64,000 nucleotides of DNA from an uncultured Oscillospiraceae bacterium (GTDB taxonomy: Bacteria > Bacillota > Clostridia > Oscillospirales > Ruminococcaceae): NCBI GenBank assembly GCA_934446455.1, contig CAKSEE010000005.1:1-64000 (forward strand), read 5' to 3'. A program made the translations under genes and the position numbers. The notes below the pieces were generated by a model that was not told the origin of the DNA, made no database searches, and saw nothing but the letters and a program-made list of their open reading frames with translations. Positions 7,094 through 15,336 of this stretch are shown piece by piece (the stretch's first letter is position 1; every line of letters starts with the position of its first letter).

Positions 7094-9994
7094 ATGGCGG
7101 AAAGAAAAAACAGCGGCGCGCGTTCTGCTGCAACGGGACGCTCACGCGCGAAAAGCGGCACGTCGAAGCCGCGCTCCAAAAAGGCTGCGGAGCTTGAAGC
7201 GCAGCGTATTCGCGATGAAGCGATGAAAAGAAGCCTTAAGCGCAGGCGCGTGGCTTCGGTGGTGCTGTTTGCGGCGGGAGTAGTTCTTACGCTGCTTGCA
7301 ATAATTCCCGGTACGCATGGCTGGAACGCCCTTTACAGCGTAATGCACGGGCTTTTCGGCGTGGGAGCTTATACTGCGGGGCCGCTTATGATATTTTCTG
7401 CGGTGGTCATTTCCATGCAGAAAACGCACTCCGCAATTGCGTTTACCGTAGCGAAGTGCGTGCTTTTCCTGCTGATGTTCTGCGCGGCGCTTGAAATATT
7501 CGGCGTTGGCAAGGTAAACGGTGAAAATTTCGGCGAGCTTTGCGTGAACCTCTACAAGGGGGGCGTGGAGTTCACGGGGGGCGGCTTTTTTGCTATCGTG
7601 CTCGGCGTGCCGCTTCTGTTCCTCGGGAAGCTCGGCGCGGGCATTATCATTGTGATAGTGGCGCTTGTGAGCGTATTCCTTATGACGAACCTTTCGCTTG
7701 CGGATTTGTGGGAGCGCATTACGGGCACGGCGGGCAGGGTGAGCGCGGCAGCCTCTCAGCGCCGCCGCGAAGCCGCTGAGCGCCGCGCGGTAACGGACGC
7801 GGAGTACACGCGCATACAGTCCGAGTGCACTGAGGAGCGCCGCAGGGAGCTGGAGCGCCGTAAGATAATAAGGGAAATAGACGAGCAGCAGCGCAAAAAG
7901 GAGCAGCAGGAGCGACTCAGGCGCACAATGGAGAGCGCTGACGCCTCTGCAAAGCCCGAATCGCCCGCGGCGCCCGCTGAAAAGCCCGCGCCTGCAAAGC
8001 CCGAAGATGCTGGTAAGCCGCAGCGTCAGCCTGTTCTCGCGGGGAAAGAGCCTGCGCCCGCGCAGCCCGCACCCGCTGAGGAAGCGCCGACAGAGCAGGA
8101 GAGCGCGGACTTCCGCGACGAGCTGAAAAAGTACATGGAAAAGCGCCACCCGATAATGCGCGAGGAGGACAAGGACAAGCCCGACAGGCTGGAGGACGCC
8201 GACGCAGAGCTCGTGCCGATAATCGACGCACTCAAGAGTTTTAACGAGGATCATTCCGCGCCCGCGCGCGTGTCGAAGATAGTCGACGCGCCAAAGAGCG
8301 GCGTTACGGATTCCGACGCGCTTTCACGCGTGCAGGACATCTCCACCGAGGACGAGGCGGAGCTGCCCTTTGATATCGACGACATAGTTCCCGAAAAGCC
8401 CGAGCATATAATCCCGATAAACCAGATGAAATTCCCGAGCAAGCCTGCGCCTGCCGAACCCGCGCAGCAGCCCGCACCCGCGCCCGAGCAGCCCGCGAGA
8501 GCGCCCGAGCAGGTGCATTTGTCCGATGTGTACACCCTGCCGCCCGTAACGCTGCTCAACCCCGTAAAGCAGCGCGTGCCGCAGGCGGATATCGAAAAGG
8601 AGATTCGCGGCAACGCCGACAAGCTTGTGGCAACGCTCAAGAGTTTCGGCGTGTCCACTACATACACGGGCGCCAGCAGGGGACCGTCCGTAACGCGCTA
8701 CGACCTGCAGCCCGCTCCGGGCGTAAAGATAAGCAAGATAGCGAATCTTGCGGACGACATAGCGCTTAATCTTGCTGCCTCGGGTGTGAGAATAGCGCCC
8801 GTACCCGACAAGGCGGCAGTCGGCATAGAGATACCCAACGACCACCGCGACACGGTTTATTTCAGAGAGCTTGTCGATACTGAAGAGTTCCGCAAAACGT
8901 TCGACAAGAAGCTCGTGAGCGTTCTCGGCAAGGACATAAGCGGCAACACCGTAACCTGCAACGTATCAAAAATGCCACATCTTCTCATTGCGGGAACGAC
9001 GGGTTCGGGCAAGTCGGTGTGCGTAAACTCGATAATCATGAGCATACTCATGAAGTCCACCCCGCAGGAGGTGCGCCTGATAATGGTAGACCCCAAGCAG
9101 GTCGAGTTCATGATGTACAACGGTATTCCGCACCTGCTTATACCGGTAGTCACCGACCCGAAAAAGGCGGCGGGCGCGCTTGCGTGGTCCGTCACCGAAA
9201 TGGAGAACCGCTACTCGCTCTTCTCCGAGAACAACGTGCGCAACATAGACGGTTACAACGCGCTTGCGGACGAGCCGGGCAGCACGCTTGAGCGTATGCC
9301 GCACATAGTTATCTTTATAGACGAGCTTGCCGACCTCATGATGGCTTCCCCAAAGGACGTTGAAGACAGCATTGTGCGCCTTGCACAGAAAGCCCGCGCG
9401 GCGGGAATGCACCTTGTCATAGCTACGCAGAAGCCCACCGTGCAGGTGGTAACAGGCCTTATCAAGGGCAATATCCCGAGCCGTATAGCGCTCATGGTCG
9501 CTTCTCAGATAGACAGCCGCGTTATCCTTGACGCGAGCGGCGCGGAAAAGCTGCTGGGCAACGGCGATATGCTGTACTGCCCCGTAGGTGCGCAGAAGCC
9601 TATACGCTTACAGGGCTGCTACGTGTCCGACGACGAGGTGGAGCGCGTTGTGGAGTTCATCAAGCAGACGTTTGCGGTAGAGTACGATGAGAACATCATG
9701 GCGGAGATAGAGCGCCAGACGGAGATAGCAAACTCGGGCGACAAGAGCGCCCCCGAGGATGAGGACGACGGCGAAACTGACGAGAAGCTCGAAGAAGCCA
9801 TAGAGCTTGTTGTAAGCGCGGGGCAGGCGAGCACGTCCGCGCTTCAGCGCAACCTTAAGCTCGGCTACGGCAGGGCGGCAAGGCTTATCGACACAATGGA
9901 GAAAATGGGCGTTGTGGGACCTTTCGAGGGCGCAAAGCCGCGGCAGGTGCTTATGACCAAGCAGGAATGGTACGAACGAAAGCTCAGAAACTAA
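7094..9994 (+). CDS. ftsK: DNA translocase FtsK/SpoIIIE
   Basis: A 966-residue septal DNA pump that moves chromosomal DNA at division or sporulation. The N-terminus has four membrane segments (about 54-74, 80-106, 114-137, 160-198). A long linker rich in Ala, Pro, Glu and Arg follows (200-500). The motor domain has Walker A GTTGSGKSV (about 634) and Walker B HIVIFIDELADLM (about 737-749). The C-terminal winged-helix gamma domain (about 896-966, SALQRNLKLGYGRAARLID) recognises orienting DNA sequences. RBS AAAGGAAG precedes ATG 7094. The linker length is typical; FtsK versus SpoIIIE cannot be told from sequence alone. Confidence 0.96.
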   Translation: MAERKNSGARSAATGRSRAKSGTSKPRSKKAAELEAQRIRDEAMKRSLKRRRVASVVLFAAGVVLTLLAIIPGTHGWNALYSVMHGLFGVGAYTAGPLMIFSAVVISMQKTHSAIAFTVAKCVLFLLMFCAALEIFGVGKVNGENFGELCVNLYKGGVEFTGGGFFAIVLGVPLLFLGKLGAGIIIVIVALVSVFLMTNLSLADLWERITGTAGRVSAAASQRRREAAERRAVTDAEYTRIQSECTEERRRELERRKIIREIDEQQRKKEQQERLRRTMESADASAKPESPAAPAEKPAPAKPEDAGKPQRQPVLAGKEPAPAQPAPAEEAPTEQESADFRDELKKYMEKRHPIMREEDKDKPDRLEDADAELVPIIDALKSFNEDHSAPARVSKIVDAPKSGVTDSDALSRVQDISTEDEAELPFDIDDIVPEKPEHIIPINQMKFPSKPAPAEPAQQPAPAPEQPARAPEQVHLSDVYTLPPVTLLNPVKQRVPQADIEKEIRGNADKLVATLKSFGVSTTYTGASRGPSVTRYDLQPAPGVKISKIANLADDIALNLAASGVRIAPVPDKAAVGIEIPNDHRDTVYFRELVDTEEFRKTFDKKLVSVLGKDISGNTVTCNVSKMPHLLIAGTTGSGKSVCVNSIIMSILMKSTPQEVRLIMVDPKQVEFMMYNGIPHLLIPVVTDPKKAAGALAWSVTEMENRYSLFSENNVRNIDGYNALADEPGSTLERMPHIVIFIDELADLMMASPKDVEDSIVRLAQKARAAGMHLVIATQKPTVQVVTGLIKGNIPSRIALMVASQIDSRVILDASGAEKLLGNGDMLYCPVGAQKPIRLQGCYVSDDEVERVVEFIKQTFAVEYDENIMAEIERQTEIANSGDKSAPEDEDDGETDEKLEEAIELVVSAGQASTSALQRNLKLGYGRAARLIDTMEKMGVVGPFEGAKPRQVLMTKQEWYERKLRN

Positions 9995-10006
9995 GGAGAA
10001 TGAATT

Positions 10007-11950
10007 ATGCCCTTTTTGCCTGTTTCCCGCAGGGATATGGAAGAACGCGGGATAGAACAGCTTGACTTTATATGCCTGACGGGCGACGCGTACATAGACC
10101 ACCCCACGTTCGGCATTGCTATTATTTCGCGCATGATTGAAGCGGCGGGCTTTACCGTGGGAATGATCGCGCAGCCGCTGTGCGACGCGGACTACATGAA
10201 GCTCGGCGAGCCGAAATACTGCTTTATGGTGACGGGCGGCAACATCGACAGCATGGTGTCGAACTACACCGTAGCGCTCAGAAAGCGCAACGATGACGCA
10301 TATTCGGCGGGCGGCAAAGGCGGGCGCAGACCCGACCGCGCCGTGATAACCTATTGCAGGGCGCTCAAACGCCTTTTCCCGCATAAGCAGATTTCCACGG
10401 GCGGGCTTGAATCGTCGCTCAGGCGCTTTGCGCATTACGACTACTGGAGCGACAGCGTTATGCCCTCGGTGCTTGTGGACAGCGGCGCGGACCTGCTGAT
10501 GTTCGGTATGGGCGAGGTTACGCTCACGCAGATGCTGGAGCGCTTCCGCGAGGGCAGGACGCTTGACGATATGCACGACCTGCGCGGCGTGTGCTATTTA
10601 TGCGCGCCGGAGGACACGCCTATAGGCGCGGTTCAGTGCGACAGCTACGAAATAGTGCGCGACAACAAGAAAGCCTACGCAAAGGCGTGCCGCAAGCAGT
10701 ACGACGAGCAGGACGAGGTCTATGGCAGGACGGTGGTGCAGCGCCACGGTAACGTAATGCTCGTGCAGAACCCGCCGCAGCGCTCCGTTACGCAGGAGGA
10801 ATTCGACCGCGCCTACGAGCTGCCCTATATGCGCGCCTACCACCCGATGTACGACGCGGAGGGCGGCGTTCCCGCCATACAGGAGGTGGAGTTCTCCATC
10901 ACGCACAACCGCGGGTGCTTCGGTTTCTGCAACTTCTGCTCGATAGCGCTGCACCAGGGACGGCGCGTGCAGACCCGCAGCGAGGACTCGGTGTACAACG
11001 AGGCGGTAATGCTCTCGGAAAAGCCGAACTTCAAGGGCTATATCCACGACGTTGGCGGACCCACCGCGAACTTCCGCCACCCCTCGTGCGACAAGCAGGA
11101 GGAACACGGAATGTGCAGGGGCAGAAAGTGCCTTGCGCCAACGCCCTGCGCCAACATCAACGCCGACCACTCCGACTATATACGGCTGCTGCGCCGCCTG
11201 CGGTCGATAAAGCGTGTAAAGAAGATATTCATTCGCTCGGGCATTCGCTTCGACTATATGCTGCTTGACAAGAAAACGGATTTTCTGGACGAGCTTGTGC
11301 AGTACCACGTAAGCGGCCAGCTAAAGGTCGCGCCGGAGCACGCGAGCAACAAGGTGCTCGACTACATGGGCAAGCCCCATATCGAGGTTTACGAGGAGTT
11401 TGAGCGGCGCTTTTACGCGGCGACGAAAAAGTGCGGCAAGGAGCAGTACCTCGTGCCGTACCTCATGTCGTCGCACCCGGGGTGCACGCTTACCGAGGCG
11501 GTGGAGCTTGCGCTGTTCCTTAAAAAGCACAACATTCGCCCCGAGCAGGTGCAGGATTTCTACCCGACCCCGGGCACTATTTCCACGGCAATGTTCTGGA
11601 CGGGGCTTGACCCCTACACCATGCAGCCCGTTTTCGTGCCGCGCACTACCGAGGAAAAGGCGATGCAGCGCGCGCTGCTGCAATACTTCCTGCCAAAGAA
11701 CCGCGAGCTTGTTGAAAAGGCGCTCACCCTTGCAAAGCGCCGCGACCTTATAGGCTGCGGCAAGGACTGCCTGATACCGACCGCGGGTAAGCCCGCTGCG
11801 GGAAAGGGCGCGCCTGCGGGACGGAGCGGCGCAAAGTCCGCGCACGGCGGCAGAAATAATGAAAGGAGGCGCTCAGATGTCACGGAAAGGCAGCTCCCCA
11901 AAATGGCGGGGAACGCAGGGAAGCCGAAAAAAACAGGCAGGCGCGGGTAA
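10007..11950 (+). CDS. YgiQ-family (UPF0313) radical SAM protein
   Basis: A 647-residue protein with an N-terminal domain (FLPVSRRDMEERG, GDAYIDHPTFG) diagnostic of the YgiQ/UPF0313 family. A radical SAM core carries C304, C308 and C311 (CFGFCNFC), which should bind a [4Fe-4S] cluster that cleaves S-adenosylmethionine. The substrate is not known for the family. The last 50 residues are basic and Gly/Ala-rich. RBS AAGGAG precedes ATG 10007, 12 bases after ftsK. Its 3' end overlaps the next gene by 74 bases in another frame, which implies translational coupling. Confidence 0.9.
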   Translation: MPFLPVSRRDMEERGIEQLDFICLTGDAYIDHPTFGIAIISRMIEAAGFTVGMIAQPLCDADYMKLGEPKYCFMVTGGNIDSMVSNYTVALRKRNDDAYSAGGKGGRRPDRAVITYCRALKRLFPHKQISTGGLESSLRRFAHYDYWSDSVMPSVLVDSGADLLMFGMGEVTLTQMLERFREGRTLDDMHDLRGVCYLCAPEDTPIGAVQCDSYEIVRDNKKAYAKACRKQYDEQDEVYGRTVVQRHGNVMLVQNPPQRSVTQEEFDRAYELPYMRAYHPMYDAEGGVPAIQEVEFSITHNRGCFGFCNFCSIALHQGRRVQTRSEDSVYNEAVMLSEKPNFKGYIHDVGGPTANFRHPSCDKQEEHGMCRGRKCLAPTPCANINADHSDYIRLLRRLRSIKRVKKIFIRSGIRFDYMLLDKKTDFLDELVQYHVSGQLKVAPEHASNKVLDYMGKPHIEVYEEFERRFYAATKKCGKEQYLVPYLMSSHPGCTLTEAVELALFLKKHNIRPEQVQDFYPTPGTISTAMFWTGLDPYTMQPVFVPRTTEEKAMQRALLQYFLPKNRELVEKALTLAKRRDLIGCGKDCLIPTAGKPAAGKGAPAGRSGAKSAHGGRNNERRRSDVTERQLPKMAGNAGKPKKTGRRG

Positions 11951-12896
11951 GGCGGGTCTGTTTACGCTGCTGGCGGCGTTTGTGCTGGCGGCGGTGATGA
12001 TAGCGCTCAACGGCGTTGCTTACAGGGTGAACGGCCTGCCGACTGTGCGCAGCATTCTGCGCTCGCTTGGCATTGCGAAATACCCGCAGGTGGAGAACGC
12101 TGACGGCGATGTGGCGGTGCATTTTATTGACGTGGGGCAGGGCGACTGTATCCTCATAGACACGGGAGAAACCGCTGTGCTTATCGACAGCGGAGAAGTC
12201 GGCTGCGGCGAGGGAGTTGTGGAATATCTCGACTCGTGCGGAATACAGAAGCTGGATTACGTTATAGCGACTCACCCGCATTCCGACCACATAGGCGGTA
12301 TGCCGGAGGTGCTTGCAGACCTTGCTGTAGGGCAGGTGGTATTCCCGCCGCTGCCTGACAGCAAGATACCAATGTCAAAGGTTTACGAGGATACGCTGGA
12401 CATCATTGAGGAAAAGGACATACCCGTATACGACGCGCAGCCGGGCGAGCGCCTGCGCATAGGGCAGGGGACCTATCTCGACATCATTGCGCCGCTTCAC
12501 AACGATTATGACAACCTGAACGATTTTTCCGTGGTAACGCGGCTCATTCACGGGTCGAATACATTTTTGCTCACGGGCGACATGGAGCGCGCGAGCGAGA
12601 ACGACGTGCTCAACAGCGGCGCCGTTGTCGCTTCAAACGTGCTTAAGGTGGCGCACCATGGCTCCACGAGTTCAAGCACGCCCGCGTTCCTGAAGGAAGT
12701 CGCGCCGCAGTATGCGGTGATTTCCGTGGGCGACGGCAACTCGTACGGCCACCCGAAAGCTGAGGTGCTCGAGCGGCTCAAGGCAGTCGGTGCGCAGATA
12801 CTGAGAACTGACGAGCTTGGAACGATAGTGTTTGTGAGCGATGGCGGCAGCATAAGCGTTTACACGGCAAAATACGGCGAAATGGAGGCTGCGTGA
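11877..12896 (+). CDS. ComEC-like metallo-beta-lactamase fold hydrolase, membrane-anchored
   Basis: A 339-residue protein with an N-terminal membrane anchor (about 24-46) followed by a metallo-beta-lactamase domain. Recognisable pieces are VHFIDVGQGDCILIDTG, the metal-binding THPHSDHIGG, LTGDME and KVAHHGSTSSS, which are typical of the C-terminal domain of ComEC/Rec2. It lacks the ComEC competence channel, so it is a stand-alone extracytoplasmic hydrolase, perhaps a nuclease or phosphodiesterase. ATG 11877 was chosen for its AAAGGAGG RBS; it starts inside ygiQ. It overlaps the DUF3006 gene by one base, a pairing often seen for these proteins. Confidence 0.85.
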   Translation: MSRKGSSPKWRGTQGSRKKQAGAGKAGLFTLLAAFVLAAVMIALNGVAYRVNGLPTVRSILRSLGIAKYPQVENADGDVAVHFIDVGQGDCILIDTGETAVLIDSGEVGCGEGVVEYLDSCGIQKLDYVIATHPHSDHIGGMPEVLADLAVGQVVFPPLPDSKIPMSKVYEDTLDIIEEKDIPVYDAQPGERLRIGQGTYLDIIAPLHNDYDNLNDFSVVTRLIHGSNTFLLTGDMERASENDVLNSGAVVASNVLKVAHHGSTSSSTPAFLKEVAPQYAVISVGDGNSYGHPKAEVLERLKAVGAQILRTDELGTIVFVSDGGSISVYTAKYGEMEAA

Positions 12897-13111
12897 TGTA
12901 TGTGGACCGCATTGAGGAGGGCATAGCCGTGCTTATCGGAGACGACGGCGAGCGGCTGGAGCTTCCGCTGGAGAGCCTGCCCGAGGGCACGCGCGAGGGC
13001 AGCCTGCTGCGGCAGACCCCCTGTGGCTTTGAGCCTGACCCGGGGGAAGCGGAGCGCCGCAGGCTCATGGCTGAGCGCACACGGCGGCTGATACGAAAGC
13101 GCCGCGGCTAA
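12896..13111 (+). CDS. DUF3006-family small protein
   Basis: A 71-residue protein (MYVDRIEEGIAVLIGDD..., with a basic C-terminal RRRLMAERTRRLIRKRR segment). The pattern of a short beta-rich domain with a conserved start and an Arg/Lys tail matches DUF3006, which is commonly encoded next to ComEC-like metallo-beta-lactamase genes. ATG 12896 overlaps the previous TGA (TGATG) with GGAGG upstream; a GTG at 12893 is also in frame. Function unknown, probably acting with its neighbour. Last gene of the operon; a strong terminator follows. Confidence 0.8.
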   Translation: MYVDRIEEGIAVLIGDDGERLELPLESLPEGTREGSLLRQTPCGFEPDPGEAERRRLMAERTRRLIRKRRG

Positions 13112-13119
13112 AATACCTT

Positions 13120-13151
13120 GCCTGCACAGAACTGCTGTGCAGGCTTTTTTT
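13120..13151 (+). terminator. Rho-independent terminator of tepA operon
   Basis: A perfect 10-bp stem GCCTGCACAG / CTGTGCAGGC with a 5-nt loop is followed by seven T residues. Confidence 0.95.
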
Positions 13152-13171
13152 GAAAAAACGACATTTTCTAC

Positions 13172-13200
13172 TTGCATTGACAGATATTCTGTGTTACAAT
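13172..13200 (+). promoter_or_regulatory. Promoter of sigma factor operon
   Basis: TTGCAT (13172-13177), 17-base spacer, TACAAT (13195-13200). A TTGACA at 13176-13181 is too close to the -10 to serve it. Confidence 0.5.
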
Positions 13201-13291
13201 GAACATGGCGATTTTTGTAGAATCTGATATAAAAAATTTGCTGAAAAAATAACTGATTCATATATAAAATGATAATTGAGGGGTTGAAAGA

Positions 13292-13828
13292 ATGATTTCC
13301 GCAGCGCTTGCCATGCTTGAAAATGACGACCAACGCAGGCTGATGACTGATTTCTACAAGGCAAACAAGAACGGCCTGTACCGTTTCGCATTCTCCAGGC
13401 TTAACAGCAGAGAGGCTGCTGAGGACGCAGTACAAGAGACTTTTCTGCGAATTGCAAAATATCCGAAAAAATTTTTTGAAATTGATGCTCACAAAAGAGT
13501 ACCTTACGCGGTTATTATTATTAGAAACGTTATCGCTGACATCCTGACTTCAAACTCCCGCCAAAATCACGATGAACTTACCGTGAACATTGCAGACGAC
13601 GGTTTATCAATGGAGGAAATGGTCGAGGGCAGGATATCCGGCGAGGAATTAGCTTCGTTTATTGAACAGATGTCGCCTGCGAAGAAAGAGGCGATATCCC
13701 TCCGCGTGGTATATGAGATGTCAAACGAGCAGATAGCGGATGTGCTTGGCATATCGCTTGATGCGGTCCGCAGGCGCATTTCCGACGCGTACAAGGCAAT
13801 AAACGAGTTTCTGGAAAGGAAAGAATAA
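13292..13828 (+). CDS. ECF-type RNA polymerase sigma factor
   Basis: A 178-residue sigma-70 family protein of the extracytoplasmic-function class. Region 2 is at about 22-95 (FYKANKNGLYRFAFSRLNSREAAEDAVQETFLR) and region 4 at about 125-175, with the HTH SNEQIADVLGISLDAVRRRI. RBS GAGGGG precedes ATG 13292. The last base is shared with the ATG of the next gene, a putative anti-sigma factor, so the pair is translationally coupled. Such sigma factors are normally held inactive by the membrane partner until an envelope signal arrives. Targets are unknown; the secreted protein downstream is a candidate. Confidence 0.9.
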   Translation: MISAALAMLENDDQRRLMTDFYKANKNGLYRFAFSRLNSREAAEDAVQETFLRIAKYPKKFFEIDAHKRVPYAVIIIRNVIADILTSNSRQNHDELTVNIADDGLSMEEMVEGRISGEELASFIEQMSPAKKEAISLRVVYEMSNEQIADVLGISLDAVRRRISDAYKAINEFLERKE

Positions 13829-14520
13829 TGAGTACATCAACCCTGAAATCCGCAGTCGAAGCAGTTTGCCTTAAGGAATACTCTCTGCCGAAAACCTGCC
13901 GCAAGCACTTCTTTTCACGCTCGCACAGGCACAACATGAAGGAAATACTCTCCCTTTTTGACAACTCGGGAAACACGAGGTTCAGATTCTCCGTGCGCAC
14001 GGTGAAGCTGGCGGTGGCTGTCGTTATCCTGTCGGTCTTTGCAATGCTTGGCTCTGCAACAAAGCAGGAGGGCTTTGTTATACAGCATATGCCCGAAGCT
14101 GACATTTACCTTGCGGCTGACGCAACCGACGCGCCTAAGTCGCTTGAGGAATATTACACCATTACATATGTTCCCGAGGGCTTTGTACTTGACAGCGACA
14201 AGTCCGTTATCAGCAAGTTTAGCAACACTAGATACTTCCATACGGATTATAATGAAGGAATAGATGAAAAATCCGTGTTCTGCTTTAGCCAAGGGCTAAA
14301 GAGAGATTGCAGGCTATACATTGATAACGAGCGCTCCGTACATCAGAAGGTTACCGTCAACGGTCGCCCCGGGATATATGTGGATTTTCCTCGCGATGAT
14401 GCAGCCTCCTGGGGCATTTTAATGTGGGACAACGGCGATTATATCCTGAGCGTTGACGGCAATTTAGACAAAAATGAGCTTATGAAAATAGCTAAAAGTA
14501 CCAAAATCGAAAAATATTAA
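13828..14520 (+). CDS. Putative anti-sigma factor with DUF4367 domain
   Basis: A 230-residue single-pass membrane protein. Residues 1-50 are cytoplasmic, about 54-72 form a transmembrane helix (VKLAVAVVILSVFAMLGS), and the extracellular part (about 95-228; YYTITYVPEGF, GRPGIYVDF, LMWDNGDYILSVDGN) matches DUF4367. Overlap with the ECF sigma gene by one base (ATAATG) and the topology support an anti-sigma role. No zinc-binding HxxxCxxC motif is seen in the cytoplasmic part, so it is not a standard ZAS-type anti-sigma factor. The role is inferred from context. Confidence 0.75.
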   Translation: MSTSTLKSAVEAVCLKEYSLPKTCRKHFFSRSHRHNMKEILSLFDNSGNTRFRFSVRTVKLAVAVVILSVFAMLGSATKQEGFVIQHMPEADIYLAADATDAPKSLEEYYTITYVPEGFVLDSDKSVISKFSNTRYFHTDYNEGIDEKSVFCFSQGLKRDCRLYIDNERSVHQKVTVNGRPGIYVDFPRDDAASWGILMWDNGDYILSVDGNLDKNELMKIAKSTKIEKY

Positions 14521-14626
14521 TTTTTTTTTGAAAAATATGCTCACAAATTCGGGGATATCGTGGTTATTGTTTATGGAGGGGTCAAAAATCCCCGACAAAA
14601 CAAAAAAAGAAAGAGGCTGTAAAAAA

Positions 14627-15052
14627 ATGAAGCTTTCAAGATTCGTTTCGATTCTTGCAGCGGCAGTTATGCTTACATCTGCTGCTACCACCGTTTCCGC
14701 AAAGGTTGTTGACGTTCCCGACATCGTGTCCCCGAAGTACGCTATTGTGGGCTCTGCGTCGTCTACCCTTACTCTCAGCGGCAGCACCGCTGTCTGCAAA
14801 ACTACGGTAAAGGGCGGCTCAATCGCCAGTATTGAGGTTGACCAGATCCTTGAGGTTTATGTCAGACCTGATGTATGGAGAGAGATAGACAGCTGGAGCG
14901 ACAGCGTTAGCGGTTCAAGTATTACCATGGAAAACTATTCCTATGATATCGGCTATGGCAAGTTCAGGGTTAGATCTGAGGTTACCGTTACCGACAGGAA
15001 CGGCAACACTGAGGAAATAACTGTAACAAGCGCGGAAAAAATCCGCAATTGA
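14627..15052 (+). CDS. Small secreted protein of unknown function
   Basis: A 141-residue protein. Residues 1-25 are a typical signal peptide (basic start, hydrophobic core, cleavage after VSA). The mature part is beta-rich with many Ser, Thr and Val residues and ends near EEITVTSAEKIRN. No catalytic motif is recognised. ATG 14627 is preceded by AAAGAGGC; an upstream ATG at 14528 would place extra residues before the signal peptide and lacks an RBS. It lies 106 bases behind the sigma/anti-sigma pair and may belong to that envelope-response regulon. Confidence 0.7.
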   Translation: MKLSRFVSILAAAVMLTSAATTVSAKVVDVPDIVSPKYAIVGSASSTLTLSGSTAVCKTTVKGGSIASIEVDQILEVYVRPDVWREIDSWSDSVSGSSITMENYSYDIGYGKFRVRSEVTVTDRNGNTEEITVTSAEKIRN

Positions 15053-15235
15053 TTACATAGCGCGCGGCAGTGGCGCGCAGGTATTTTCGTTGTGATTTGT
15101 TGAGGTCTTTCGGCTTTATGTGCTTTTGTGCTTCCGTGCGGGTATCCCGGCAGGCTCTACTCCCCTGTCGGGCTGCTCCGTCGGAATCACGCCGATCGTC
15201 TTGACAGTTCATGATACTCCTTTTATGTGCTTGGG

Positions 15236-15278
15236 CTCGCGCGGTCAGATAATAAGTCTGCCGCGCGAGTCTGTTTTT
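15236..15278 (+). terminator. Terminator after secreted-protein gene
   Basis: CTCGCGCGG (15236-15244) pairs with CCGCGCGAG (15261-15269), with an inner CAGA/TCTG stem, followed by a five-T run at 15274-15278. The preceding 15053-15235 shows no ORF of interest. Confidence 0.75.
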
Positions 15279-15283
15279 GCGGC

Positions 15284-15327
15284 AAAAAAATCCCGCCGAA
15301 GCGTGTGCCTGCTTCGGCGGGATTTTT
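15284..15327. terminator. Bidirectional terminator between convergent genes
   Basis: A perfect 12-bp stem TCCCGCCGAAGC / GCTTCGGCGGGA with an 8-nt loop is flanked by an A-run on the left and a T-run on the right. It serves the minus-strand ABC permease gene and, as back-up, the plus-strand genes. Confidence 0.9.
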
Positions 15328-15336
15328 GTCTGCGTG

